Below, piece by piece: positions 42,968-51,872 of a DNA stretch of 64,000 nt. The notes under the pieces are model-generated. The model did not search any database. It saw only the letters and a program-made list of their open reading frames with translations, and had not been told where the DNA came from. The stretch comes from G963662985 sp963662985 (GTDB lineage Bacteria > Chloroflexota > Anaerolineae > Anaerolineales > UBA11579). Numbering within the stretch: position 1 is the first letter of the stretch; the number at the start of each line of letters is the position of its first letter. Position numbers and translations under genes: made by a program. The stretch covers positions 2,170,001 through 2,234,000 of the forward strand of contig OY760067.1 of the NCBI GenBank assembly GCA_963662985.1. Direction: 5' to 3'.

Positions 42968-44092
42968 ATGAATTTAAAAGGAAATCAGAAAAAAGAAAAA
43001 TCTAAAGGCGGTGGAATCGCTGGTTTATTGTTGGGGATTGCTCTCTTTGTCGCTTTGACAGTTGTGCTTTTTAATAACGAAGGCAATTCTGTAAATCGCG
43101 CAAAGGCATTGAAGAATATTTCCGAAGCAGTTGAAGTTTCTAGTGGGTCTGTGGTGAGCGCAAATGAAGGCGCTTTAGTGGTCTTTTCAGGATTGGCCGA
43201 CACGAATGGTAAGTTGGCTGATGAAGAGTTTGAAGTAGTTGCTCCTGATAGCACACTAAAACTTCGTAGAATAGTTGAAATGTATCAATGGCACGAAGAT
43301 TCTGAAACTGATGATGATGACAACACCACCTATTCTTATTATTTGGATTGGTCAGATTCAGTGATTGATTCTGCTGATTTTGCACAAAAAGGCGGTCATC
43401 AAAATCCGATGACTATTCCTTATAAAGAAATCAACCTTGTGGCAGATGAAATTCATATGGGTGCTTTTTCTTTGGCAGATGAATTTGTGAAGAAATTGAA
43501 TGACTATGAACCATTGGAATTGACCAATGTAACAGACGATCCATGGTTGGTTACATCTATTGAAGGAAATAAAATCTTCCAAAGCGCAGAAGGGTATAGC
43601 AGTTATGCCTATCCTGAAGTGGGTGATGTTTTGATTACTTATGAAATTGTGATGCCTGAAACCGTCACGGTGGTTGGGAAACAACAAGGTTCTTCTTTAG
43701 TATCTTATGAAACTAAAACAGGTCTTTTGGCAGAAGTTTCTTCTGGTGTGAAGACCAAAGAAGCTGTGATGGAAGAAAAATTGCAACAAAATACGATTAA
43801 GACTTTTGCAATCCGCATTGGTTCTGTGATTGGTTTGATGGTTGCGATGGGAATGATCTTCTCTCCAATAACCTCATTGTTAGCAAGGATTCCGTTGTTG
43901 GGCAATTTGGTCAATCGAGGGATTGGCTTTATCGGCAGCATTTTAGGGATTGCTTGGGGTTTGTTGGTGATTGCTGTGGGTTGGTTATTCTTCAAGCCTT
44001 TATTAGCAATTATTTTGATCGTCGTGGCAGTTGGTTTGATTGTTTTGTTTGCGATGAAATCTAAGGATAAAAAAGAAGAAGCGGCTGCATAA
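42968..44092 (+). CDS. TMEM43/LUMA-family membrane protein
   Basis: The 374-residue protein has an N-terminal membrane helix (about residues 18-37: GLLLGIALFVALTVVLF), a large extracytoplasmic domain with NRAKALKNISEAVEVSSG, LVVFSGLA, RIVEMYQWHE and VGDVLITYEIV, and three or four C-terminal helices (about 275-365). The NEG...N.. start followed by SG and EMYQW-type pattern matches TMEM43 (LUMA) family proteins in bacteria. The function is not known; human TMEM43 is a nuclear envelope protein. The C-terminus is charged (KSKDKKEEAAA). AAGGAG precedes the ATG. It has its own promoter and terminator. Confidence 0.8.
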   Translation: MNLKGNQKKEKSKGGGIAGLLLGIALFVALTVVLFNNEGNSVNRAKALKNISEAVEVSSGSVVSANEGALVVFSGLADTNGKLADEEFEVVAPDSTLKLRRIVEMYQWHEDSETDDDDNTTYSYYLDWSDSVIDSADFAQKGGHQNPMTIPYKEINLVADEIHMGAFSLADEFVKKLNDYEPLELTNVTDDPWLVTSIEGNKIFQSAEGYSSYAYPEVGDVLITYEIVMPETVTVVGKQQGSSLVSYETKTGLLAEVSSGVKTKEAVMEEKLQQNTIKTFAIRIGSVIGLMVAMGMIFSPITSLLARIPLLGNLVNRGIGFIGSILGIAWGLLVIAVGWLFFKPLLAIILIVVAVGLIVLFAMKSKDKKEEAAA

Positions 44093-44115
44093 AGATCGTA
44101 CTACTTTAGTGGATT

Positions 44116-44145
44116 AAAAGAGTGAAGAATTTTCTTCACTCTTTT
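44116..44145 (+). terminator. Intrinsic terminator
   Basis: A 12-bp perfect stem, AAAAGAGTGAAG with its complement, has loop AATTTT and T tract. It ends the TMEM43-like transcript. Confidence 0.85.
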
Positions 44146-44180
44146 TTATTGTTGTTAAACTTTCTTTTGAAAGGCACTGT

Positions 44181-44186
44181 TATAAT
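44181..44186 (+). promoter_or_regulatory. -10 box of the cysteine hydrolase gene
   Basis: TATAAT lies 25 bases before the ATG at 44212. Because transcription would start near 44193, the in-frame ATGs at and before 44185 cannot be used, which supports the chosen start. Confidence 0.5.
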
Positions 44187-44211
44187 GAAGAAAAATGATA
44201 TGGAGTCAATC

Positions 44212-45222
44212 ATGGCTAATAATCCTCTCCCATTCCCTAAATTTTATGATGAGAATAAAGCTGATGAAGTTTATCGGGTACCTTATGAAATTAGAGCAAA
44301 TCAGGCGATCGAATGGCGGACAGAATATTCAATTCAAGCAGCCGACGAAGATCAATTTCGTACTTGTTTGGTCTTGATCGATGTTCAAAATACTTTTTGT
44401 ATCCCTGAATTTGAGTTGTTTGTAGGAGGTACTTCTGGGCGAGGGGCGGTTGAGGATAATCAACGTTTGAGTCAATTTATGTATCGTAATTTGAGTCAGA
44501 TTAGCCAAATCACCGTGACGATGGACTCACACTTGCCAATCCAGATCTTTCATGCTGCTTATTTGGTGAATCAGAATGGAGAACACCCAGCACCAAATAC
44601 GATGGTGTCTGTGGAAGATGTAAAAAATGGGGTGTGGCGATTTAATCCACACGCTGCCGGTACTTTAGGAATTACAGCAGAACAAGGGCAAGCTCATTTG
44701 CTATATTATGTGGAGCAACTGGCAGTTAAGGGAAAGTATCAATTGAATATTTGGCCTTATCATGCAATGTTGGGAGGGATTGGGCATGCGATTGTTTCGA
44801 TTATTGAAGAAGCAATTTTCTTTCATAGCATTGTGCGTACGAGCCAACCAGAGTATATCTTGAAAGGGGAGAATCCTGCCACAGAACATTATTCTGCTAT
44901 TTCACCTGAAGTGGTTCAGACAGTAGATGGAAAGTTGATTTCCTCTCGAAATAATCGTTTGTTGGAAAAGTTGAAAGAATTTGACCGTGTTGTGATCGCT
45001 GGGCAAGCAAAAAGCCATTGTGTAGCTGCTACGGTGGGAGACTTGCTGGAAGATATTCTAAAAGAGGATCCAAGATTGGCTGAGAAAGTTTATTTGTTGG
45101 ATGATTGTGCATCGTCTGTTGTGATTCCGGGTGTGATTGATTTTTCGCCGCAAGCAGAAGCAGCGTATACAAAATTTGAAGCAGCTGGGATGAAACGAAT
45201 TACTTCAGATTACGTATTTTAA
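44212..45222 (+). CDS. Isochorismatase-like cysteine hydrolase, long form
   Basis: The protein belongs to the isochorismatase/nicotinamidase-like cysteine hydrolases. The catalytic Asp is D57 in LIDVQNTFC and the nucleophile is C270 in AKSHCVAATV; DCASSVV completes the fold. Its 336 residues exceed the usual 180-220, owing to an insertion between the first and last motifs with SHLPIQIFHAAYLVN and WPYHAMLGGIGHAIV. The ATG at 44212 is chosen because GGAG lies 6 bases upstream and a TATAAT lies at the right distance; longer starts run into the preceding terminator. The amide substrate is unknown. It could be a nicotinamidase or a similar hydrolase. A close CPBP protease gene follows by 29 bases. 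Confidence 0.85.
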   Translation: MANNPLPFPKFYDENKADEVYRVPYEIRANQAIEWRTEYSIQAADEDQFRTCLVLIDVQNTFCIPEFELFVGGTSGRGAVEDNQRLSQFMYRNLSQISQITVTMDSHLPIQIFHAAYLVNQNGEHPAPNTMVSVEDVKNGVWRFNPHAAGTLGITAEQGQAHLLYYVEQLAVKGKYQLNIWPYHAMLGGIGHAIVSIIEEAIFFHSIVRTSQPEYILKGENPATEHYSAISPEVVQTVDGKLISSRNNRLLEKLKEFDRVVIAGQAKSHCVAATVGDLLEDILKEDPRLAEKVYLLDDCASSVVIPGVIDFSPQAEAAYTKFEAAGMKRITSDYVF

Positions 45223-45251
45223 GATAGCTCATTTTGAAAGGGTATTATTTT

Positions 45252-46334
45252 ATGTTCACACGTTTATTTTGGAATCCGGAAGAAAAAAGAATTAGTGCTG
45301 TTATAAGAATTGTTTTGCAATTGATCGTAATGTTATTTTTAATGATCATTCCTCAATTTTTCTTAGGTGTTGTTTTAGGGATTATAGGGTTCACAAATTA
45401 TCAAGGATCTTTATTGGTAAGTATGATTATCTCCTTGATTACTTTGGTAGCGATATTTGGTAGTGTGATGTTGGCAGGATTTGTGTTTGATCGCCGAAAA
45501 TTCCGTGATTTTGGCTTTGTGATGAACAAAAATTGGTGGCGTGATTTTGCTTTTGGTCTGTTTTTGGGTGCTGTTTTAATGATGATTATTTTTGGTATCG
45601 AATATGCATTAGGATTTGTTGAAGTGAGAGAACATTTTGCTGTGTCTAATCCGAAATATCCTTTTGTTGTGTTGATCTTGGCGCAGGTGGTGAGTTTTAC
45701 ATTTGTGGGTATTCAAGAAGAGGTGTTAAGCCGTGGGTATCATTTGAAAAATCTTTCGGAAGGTTTGAATACTTTCAAAAAAATCTCTCCGAAGACTGCT
45801 GTGATTCTTTCGACTTTGATCTCTTCTGCTGTATTTGGTTTGATGCATATTACAAATCCGAATGCTTCTTTTATCAGTTCTTTTAATATTTTTATTGCAG
45901 GATTTATGTTGGCGGCTGGGTTTTTGTTCACTAGACAACTAGCTATTCCGATTGGCCTACATATTTCATGGAATTTCTTTCAAGGGAATGTATTTGGCTT
46001 CCCAGTAAGTGGTACCAATTCGAATGCAACAAGCTTTTTAGCAATTCGTCAATCAGGGCCAGATTGGTTCACAGGAGGCGCTTTTGGCCCAGAAGCGGGT
46101 GTGATTGGTTTGTTGATGATGGCAGTAGGGCTAGTCGCAATTTGGCTTTATTCAAAGAAGGTATGCAGTGCTTCAACAATTCAAGCTGGTTTGGCTATTC
46201 CTGAATTTTTGCCTATGCATCAAGAAAAAATTAATTCTTATTTGGTGATGAATGGTGAATTGATTAAAGATGCTGAAGAAAAAGCAACGATAGATGATGG
46301 ACAAGATAAATTGTTAGGTGATTTGGAAGAATAA
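45252..46334 (+). CDS. CPBP-family intramembrane metalloprotease
   Basis: The 360-residue membrane protein has seven or eight helices and the CPBP (CAAX protease and bacteriocin-processing) motifs: E156-E157-x3-R161 in QEEVLSRGY, F-x3-H in FGLMHITNP and H-x3-N in GLHISWNF. Such enzymes cut peptides within the membrane, process prenylated proteins or serve in bacteriocin immunity. No bacteriocin genes are near. The ATG at 45252 has AAAGGG 9 bases upstream; an in-frame TTG at 45234 is less likely. The C-terminal tail of about 40 residues is cytoplasmic and charged. Confidence 0.9.
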   Translation: MFTRLFWNPEEKRISAVIRIVLQLIVMLFLMIIPQFFLGVVLGIIGFTNYQGSLLVSMIISLITLVAIFGSVMLAGFVFDRRKFRDFGFVMNKNWWRDFAFGLFLGAVLMMIIFGIEYALGFVEVREHFAVSNPKYPFVVLILAQVVSFTFVGIQEEVLSRGYHLKNLSEGLNTFKKISPKTAVILSTLISSAVFGLMHITNPNASFISSFNIFIAGFMLAAGFLFTRQLAIPIGLHISWNFFQGNVFGFPVSGTNSNATSFLAIRQSGPDWFTGGAFGPEAGVIGLLMMAVGLVAIWLYSKKVCSASTIQAGLAIPEFLPMHQEKINSYLVMNGELIKDAEEKATIDDGQDKLLGDLEE

Positions 46335-46366
46335 CACACCAATCTTAAAAATTTTTAATTACACAT

Positions 46367-46393
46367 AAAAACTGATGCCACGCATCAGTTTTT
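46367..46393 (+). terminator. Intrinsic terminator
   Basis: A 12-bp perfect stem, AAAAACTGATGC with its complement, has a short loop and is followed by T-rich sequence. It ends the CPBP protease transcript before dnaE. Confidence 0.88.
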
Positions 46394-46404
46394 GTTTTGA
46401 ATAA

Positions 46405-46413
46405 TGCTATAAT
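46405..46413 (+). promoter_or_regulatory. Extended -10 promoter of dnaE
   Basis: TGCTATAAT matches the extended -10 pattern and lies 33 bases before the dnaE ATG at 46446. A GGGAG ribosome binding site lies 4 bases before the ATG. Confidence 0.55.
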
Positions 46414-46445
46414 TGAATGCAGAAGGATAGGAGATTGGGAGCGCC

Positions 46446-49400
46446 ATGGAATTTACGCATTTACACGTACATACTGAATATTCTCTCTTAGATGGATTTT
46501 CTAAGATTCCAAAATTAATCGAAACAACCAAAGAATTAGGGATGAGTGCTGTGGCGATCTCTGATCATGGTACGATGTTTGGGGTGATTGATTTCTATAA
46601 TACGGCGATTGCAAATGAGATTAAGCCTATCATCGGAGTGGAAATGTATTTATCTCCTCGTTCGATGGAACAAAAAGACCCTGCTTTTGATCGTAAACCA
46701 TTCCATTCCTTACTTTTAGCTGAAAATCAAACTGGGTATCAAAATTTACTTAAAATTGCTTCAACTGCGCAGTTAAAAGGCTATTATTATAAGCCGCGAG
46801 TAGATCATGAATATTTGGCAACCCATTCAGAGGGGATTATCTGTACTTCTGCGTGTTTGGGTGGTGATATACCAAGGGCGATTTTGGAAGATAATGAACC
46901 ATTGGCAAGAGAACGTTTGCAATGGTATTTGGATGTGTTTGGGCGAGAACGATTTTTCTTGGAAGTGCAGGGGCATAAGATTCCTGATTTGCAACGAGTG
47001 AATAAGGTTCTGTTTAAATTTGCAAAAGAATATAACGTGGATGTGGTTGCGACCAGTGATGTGCATTATGTGAAACCTGAAGATGCTAAGATTCATGACG
47101 TGATGTTATGTTTGCAAACCAATAAATTGCTTTCAGATCAAGACCGAATGAAAATGACACCGCAGTCGTTTTATTTGCATGCTCCGCATGAAATTGCGAA
47201 GATGTTCCCGGATCATCCTGAAGTGTTATCGAACACGATGAAGATTGCAGAACGATGTAATGTCGATTTAGCACCTACTGGGTATCATTTGCCAAAATTT
47301 GATGTGGAACCTCAATATGAAGACCCACAAGCTTATGAGCAAATTCGTTTGGACACAGAACGAGTTACTAACGAAAAACTGAAGAAAAAACAACTCAGTA
47401 ATATAGGTCCAGATTCTGTTTATTTGCGTAAATTATGCTGGGAAGGCTTGAAAGATCGCTGTCAAGATCGATGTGATGATCCTCGCTATGTGAAACAATT
47501 GGAATATGAGCTGGGTGTGATCACCTCGATGGGCTTTGATTCCTACTTTTTGATTGTTTGGGATTTGTGTAAAAAATGTTCTGAATTAGGGATTTGGTAC
47601 ACTACTCGAGGTTCAGCTGCGGGTTCAATCTTGGCCTACACTTTGAATATTACTCATGTGGACCCATTGGAATATAAATTGATTTTTGAACGCTTCTTGA
47701 ATAAAGATCGTATTAGTATGCCGGATATTGATTTGGATATTCAAGACGATAAACGCCATATTATCATGGAATATTGTGCGGAAAAATATGGGGAAGAGAT
47801 GGTGGCGGCGATTATCACTTTTGGCAAGATGAAAGCCAGAGGTGCGATTCGAGATGTGGGACGAGTGCAAGGGGTGCCACTGGCAGAAGTTGACCGTATT
47901 GCTAAAATGATCCCAGGTGGTCCAAAAGCAAAGATTTCGGCGGCCTTGGAAGAAGTCGAAGATCTTAAAACTGAATATAAAAATAAACCGATTGTGAAAA
48001 ACTTAATCGATCAGGCGATGCAAATTGAAGGCACACTGCGCAACGCAGGGACACATGCGGCAGGTGTGTTGGTGACAGATATCCCTGTGGTAAATTATAC
48101 GCCTCTGCATCGTCCTACGAGCAATTCAGAGGATGTGCCGATCAAAGCGGTTTCGCAGTTTGATATGGTGACAGTGGATAGTTTAGGTCTGCTTAAAGTG
48201 GACTTTTTGGGGTTATCTACTTTGACAATTATGCAGCGCTGCGCAGATTTGATTCGTGAACGACATGGGATTGATATCAATATGAGTAATATTCCGATTG
48301 ATGATCCGGTGGTTTATGAAATGTTGAGCAGTGGAAGCACGGCTGGGATCTTCCAAGTGGAAGGCGCGGGAATGACGCGTTGGATCACAGAAATGCAACC
48401 GCATACGATTGAGAATATTATTGCAATGATCGCGCTCTACCGCCCGGGACCATTGGACTTTATTCCAGAATATATTGCTTGTATGCATGGCGAAAAAGAG
48501 ATTCAATACCGACATCCAATGTTGGAACCAATCTTGAAAGATACCTATGGGGTGCATGTGTATCAGGAACAGATTATGGCGACGGCTATTCAATTGGGTG
48601 GGTATACACCGGGTGAAGCGGATATTTTGCGTAAGATCGTGGCTAAGAAAAAAGTGAAACAGTTGCCAGGACAACGCAAAAAATTTATTAATGGTGCTGC
48701 TGAAAACGGGATTGAAAAATCTGTGGCTGAAGCGATCTTTAATGATTGGGAAGCGTTTGCAAACTATGGGTTTAACAAAGGGCATGCGGCTGCTTATGCG
48801 TTGTTGGTGATGCAGACTGCTTATATGAAGTGTTATTATCCTGAAGAGTATATGTCGGCTTTGTTATCGGTGTATATTGATGATAAAGAAAAAGTAGCGT
48901 TTTATATTGGCGATTGTCGTAAGTTAGGGATTGAATTATTGCCTCCGAATGTGCTTTCAAGCGAATGGGGCTTTACGATTGAAGATATTGAAGACGAAAA
49001 TGTGGACAATGGCGTTCGCCAAGGGATTCGTTTTGGGTTAGGGGCGATTAAAAATGTGGGACGTAATTCTGTGGAAGAGATTATGGAAGCGCGACAAAAG
49101 AATTCAATCGATACGTTGAATGATTTCACTAAAAATGTAAATTTAAAAAAGGTTGGCAAACGCGCTTTAGAATATTTGACTAAAGCCGGTGCTTTGGAAC
49201 ATTATGGCCCACGCAGATCTGTGTTGGCAAAAATCGAAGAGATGGCGAGTATTAGCAGTTCGTATTGGCAAGCAAAAGAATCTGGGCAGATGATGTTGTT
49301 TGGGGCAGATACAGGACTTGAAGCGCATATTTCACTGCCCGATACAAGTGCACAATATAATCAACGTGAAGAGCTGGATTGGGAAAAAGAGTTGATTGGG

Positions 49401-50714
49401 CTGTATGTGTCTGATCATCCAGTGGCAGCAGTGTTGGGAGATTTGAAGAATGTGATTTCGCATGATTCTTCAACAGTACATTTGGCGCATGATAATAGCA
49501 AGGTGATTGTAGCAGGGATCATTAATAGCGTGCGCTATATTACAACAAAAAACATGAAAGAAATGGCATTCATTAATATTGAAGATGTGAATGGTATTTT
49601 GAAATTGGTGTTTTTCCCGAATGTGTGGAAAAAATTCAAAGATGAAGTAGATTACAATAAAATTGTGTTGATTTATGGGCAAGTGCAGAGCCGAAATGAT
49701 GAGATTAATATTATTGTTGATCGGATGGTAGACAAGGTGCGCTATTTTGAGATGTCTGATGTGGAAAAACATCAATTCTCGACTACACAACCTGCTTATG
49801 GGCAACAAAATAGTACGTATCAACGTCCGGTTCGAGAAAACGCTGCACCACAAGAGCAGTATTCTCGAAAATCAGAAGAGAAAAAAACGGCAGATGTTGC
49901 TATAAAAAGTGAGCCCAAACAAGCTGAGGTGGCACGCAATGAGGTGATGCAACCTTCTCAAAAAAATGAGCAGAAAAAAACTGAGTCGATAAAAAATTCA
50001 ACAACATTGAAGAAAGTAGAAATAACCGTGCCTCCAATTCCAGATATGCCACCGGAACCCGATGCGTTTCCCGATCAATGGATGGATGATGCTGAATATT
50101 ATTTTGATGATGCGAATGACGGGCTAGATAGTGAGAATGATCTACGAGCGCCAGCTGCAAACCTGACAGAAATGACTGCATTGGCATCAAATTCTATTGA
50201 AAAACTTGATTTACCGGCAGCAGATATTGTAGAATCAATCCAAGAAGATAGTTCAAGTGAATCAATGGATGTTGCGGTTGCGCAAAATATTGAAATTACG
50301 CCAACACCAGTGACGAATGAGATTAAAGAATCTAAAGCTAGTTATGCAGTAACAGCCGATGTGAACGTGCAAACTTCAAAACCTGAAATCAACAGTTCAG
50401 CAAGGTACATGTTGAACGCAAATTTCGATCATTCTATTGTGGAAGAGAATAAAAAATTGCAAAAAATGTTACGGGTGATTTTGAGACCAAGAGGGGATAA
50501 GAGCCGAGATTTCCTTCATATTCGGCGAATCTATAATATTTTAAGCGAATATCCAGGTAATGATCGATTCTGTTTTTATATTATCGAAGATGATAAAGGA
50601 TATCTTGTTGAATATCCTCATATTGCAATTTCTGCGAACACTGAACTGATGCAACGCCTTGAAGCGATCTTGGGTAAAGAGAACGTAAAGATTGAAGAAA
50701 TCAATATTCAATGA
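46446..50714 (+). CDS. dnaE: DNA polymerase III subunit alpha
   Basis: The 1422-residue replicative polymerase has a PHP domain at the start (LHVHTEYSLLDGF, SDHGTMFG), the polymerase palm with catalytic Asp at 427, 429 and 431 (PDIDLDI), HhH/thumb parts and an OB domain (VIVAGIINSVRYITTKNM). Between about residues 1107 and 1318 lies an acidic, low-complexity stretch (rich in Glu, Pro, Ser and Gln), probably disordered. A C-terminal region of about 100 residues follows (RDFLHIRRIYNILSE to the end), which resembles the family's terminal domain. The long insert makes it longer than the usual 1150-1200. GGGAG precedes the ATG. Confidence 0.96.
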   Translation: MEFTHLHVHTEYSLLDGFSKIPKLIETTKELGMSAVAISDHGTMFGVIDFYNTAIANEIKPIIGVEMYLSPRSMEQKDPAFDRKPFHSLLLAENQTGYQNLLKIASTAQLKGYYYKPRVDHEYLATHSEGIICTSACLGGDIPRAILEDNEPLARERLQWYLDVFGRERFFLEVQGHKIPDLQRVNKVLFKFAKEYNVDVVATSDVHYVKPEDAKIHDVMLCLQTNKLLSDQDRMKMTPQSFYLHAPHEIAKMFPDHPEVLSNTMKIAERCNVDLAPTGYHLPKFDVEPQYEDPQAYEQIRLDTERVTNEKLKKKQLSNIGPDSVYLRKLCWEGLKDRCQDRCDDPRYVKQLEYELGVITSMGFDSYFLIVWDLCKKCSELGIWYTTRGSAAGSILAYTLNITHVDPLEYKLIFERFLNKDRISMPDIDLDIQDDKRHIIMEYCAEKYGEEMVAAIITFGKMKARGAIRDVGRVQGVPLAEVDRIAKMIPGGPKAKISAALEEVEDLKTEYKNKPIVKNLIDQAMQIEGTLRNAGTHAAGVLVTDIPVVNYTPLHRPTSNSEDVPIKAVSQFDMVTVDSLGLLKVDFLGLSTLTIMQRCADLIRERHGIDINMSNIPIDDPVVYEMLSSGSTAGIFQVEGAGMTRWITEMQPHTIENIIAMIALYRPGPLDFIPEYIACMHGEKEIQYRHPMLEPILKDTYGVHVYQEQIMATAIQLGGYTPGEADILRKIVAKKKVKQLPGQRKKFINGAAENGIEKSVAEAIFNDWEAFANYGFNKGHAAAYALLVMQTAYMKCYYPEEYMSALLSVYIDDKEKVAFYIGDCRKLGIELLPPNVLSSEWGFTIEDIEDENVDNGVRQGIRFGLGAIKNVGRNSVEEIMEARQKNSIDTLNDFTKNVNLKKVGKRALEYLTKAGALEHYGPRRSVLAKIEEMASISSSYWQAKESGQMMLFGADTGLEAHISLPDTSAQYNQREELDWEKELIGLYVSDHPVAAVLGDLKNVISHDSSTVHLAHDNSKVIVAGIINSVRYITTKNMKEMAFINIEDVNGILKLVFFPNVWKKFKDEVDYNKIVLIYGQVQSRNDEINIIVDRMVDKVRYFEMSDVEKHQFSTTQPAYGQQNSTYQRPVRENAAPQEQYSRKSEEKKTADVAIKSEPKQAEVARNEVMQPSQKNEQKKTESIKNSTTLKKVEITVPPIPDMPPEPDAFPDQWMDDAEYYFDDANDGLDSENDLRAPAANLTEMTALASNSIEKLDLPAADIVESIQEDSSSESMDVAVAQNIEITPTPVTNEIKESKASYAVTADVNVQTSKPEINSSARYMLNANFDHSIVEENKKLQKMLRVILRPRGDKSRDFLHIRRIYNILSEYPGNDRFCFYIIEDDKGYLVEYPHIAISANTELMQRLEAILGKENVKIEEINIQ

Positions 50715-50731
50715 TTAATCCTAAATGCTGT

Positions 50732-50761
50732 TTGTGATAAAATATAAGATGGACTTATAAT
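50732..50761 (+). promoter_or_regulatory. Promoter of pfkA
   Basis: TTGTGA (50732-50737) and TATAAT (50756-50761) are separated by 18 bases. The pfkA ATG lies 27 bases downstream; AGGAG sits between. Confidence 0.5.
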
Positions 50762-50787
50762 CGTTTTTTATTAGGAGTGTTACACAA

Positions 50788-51765
50788 ATGAATAGTTCTA
50801 TGAGAAGAATTGGTGTTTTGACCTCTGGAGGCGACTCACCAGGAATGAATCCCTGCATTAGAGCTGTAGTTCGACAAGCAGCTTCGCGTGGCGTGGAATG
50901 TTACGGAATTTATGAAGGTTATGCCGGCATGATCCGTGGAGAAATGGAAATATTGCGTACTCGCGATGTGAGTGGCATTATTCAACAAGGTGGTACGATG
51001 CTTCGTACTGCTCGTTCAATGGAATTTAAGACTGAAAAAGGTCGCCGTGAAGCGATCCGTCAATTAAATGAACGTGGTATTGATGGTTTGATCGTGATTG
51101 GTGGTGACGGTTCCTTGACTGGTGCACAAAAATTGGTGGAACAAGGAATTCAAGTAGTTGGTTTGCCTGGGAGTATTGATAATGATATTTTTGGGACTTC
51201 CATGTCAATCGGTGTAGATACAGCTTTAAACACGATCATTCGAGCAATCGACAGCTTGCGTGATACCGCTTCTTCTCACCAACGTGCATTTTTAGTTGAG
51301 ACTATGGGGCGTAGCTCTGGCTATCTCGCAGTCACTTCTGGTATTGTTGGTGGCGCTGAAATGGCAATTATCCCTGAACACGAAACTACCGTGGAAGATG
51401 TGATTAAAGAAGTGAATGATGCTTATACCCGTGGTAAAAATCATTGTATTATCGTGGTGGCAGAGGGCGCAAATTTAAAGGCAAATGAATTAAAAGAACG
51501 CCTTGATGAATCAGATGTAGGTTTCAAAACCCGTGTGACCATCTTGGGCCACATTCAACGTGGTGGTTCTCCTTCTGCATTTGACCGCCTTTTGGCAACC
51601 CGTATGGGTGTGCGTGCTGTAGATGCGCTCTTAGAAGGCGAAACTGGTGTGATGATTGGTTTGCAACAAGACCAATTGGTGCCAGTCCCCCTTGAAGAAG
51701 TTGTGAAACAACATCGTGCAGTTAAATCAGAGTATTTTGAAATGGCTAGAGTTTTAGCACTTTAG
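50788..51765 (+). CDS. pfkA: ATP-type 6-phosphofructokinase
   Basis: This enzyme phosphorylates fructose 6-phosphate in glycolysis. The 325-residue length and the motifs TSGGDSPGMN (ATP/phosphate loop), GGDGS (105-109) and PGSIDND fit ATP-dependent PfkA. The two residues that select ATP over pyrophosphate in the family are glycine here: G108 (in GGDGS) and G128 (in PGSID). NAKLAE-type and HIQRGG motifs (ILGHIQRGGSPSAFDR) complete the active site. It is convergent with a pyrophosphate-type homolog (51873-53030), so both kinds of glycolytic entry are encoded side by side. Confidence 0.94.
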   Translation: MNSSMRRIGVLTSGGDSPGMNPCIRAVVRQAASRGVECYGIYEGYAGMIRGEMEILRTRDVSGIIQQGGTMLRTARSMEFKTEKGRREAIRQLNERGIDGLIVIGGDGSLTGAQKLVEQGIQVVGLPGSIDNDIFGTSMSIGVDTALNTIIRAIDSLRDTASSHQRAFLVETMGRSSGYLAVTSGIVGGAEMAIIPEHETTVEDVIKEVNDAYTRGKNHCIIVVAEGANLKANELKERLDESDVGFKTRVTILGHIQRGGSPSAFDRLLATRMGVRAVDALLEGETGVMIGLQQDQLVPVPLEEVVKQHRAVKSEYFEMARVLAL

Positions 51766-51786
51766 AAAAGTTCTTGAAAAAAGAAG

Positions 51787-51816
51787 AAAAAGACCAACTT
51801 GATTGTTGGTCTTTTT
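51787..51816 (+). terminator. Intrinsic terminator of pfkA
   Basis: A 12-bp perfect stem, AAAAAGACCAAC with its complement, has a 6-base loop and T tract. It ends pfkA. Confidence 0.88.
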
Positions 51817-51839
51817 TGATTAATGATGATTTAAATAAA

Positions 51840-51865
51840 AAAAGGTGCCATGATTGGCACCTTTT
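51840..51865 (-). terminator. Intrinsic terminator of the PPi-type phosphofructokinase gene
   Basis: An 11-bp perfect stem, AAAAGGTGCCA with its complement, has loop TGAT. Together with the neighbouring hairpin it forms back-to-back terminators between the two convergent kinase genes. Confidence 0.85.
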
Positions 51866-51872
51866 GTATAGA

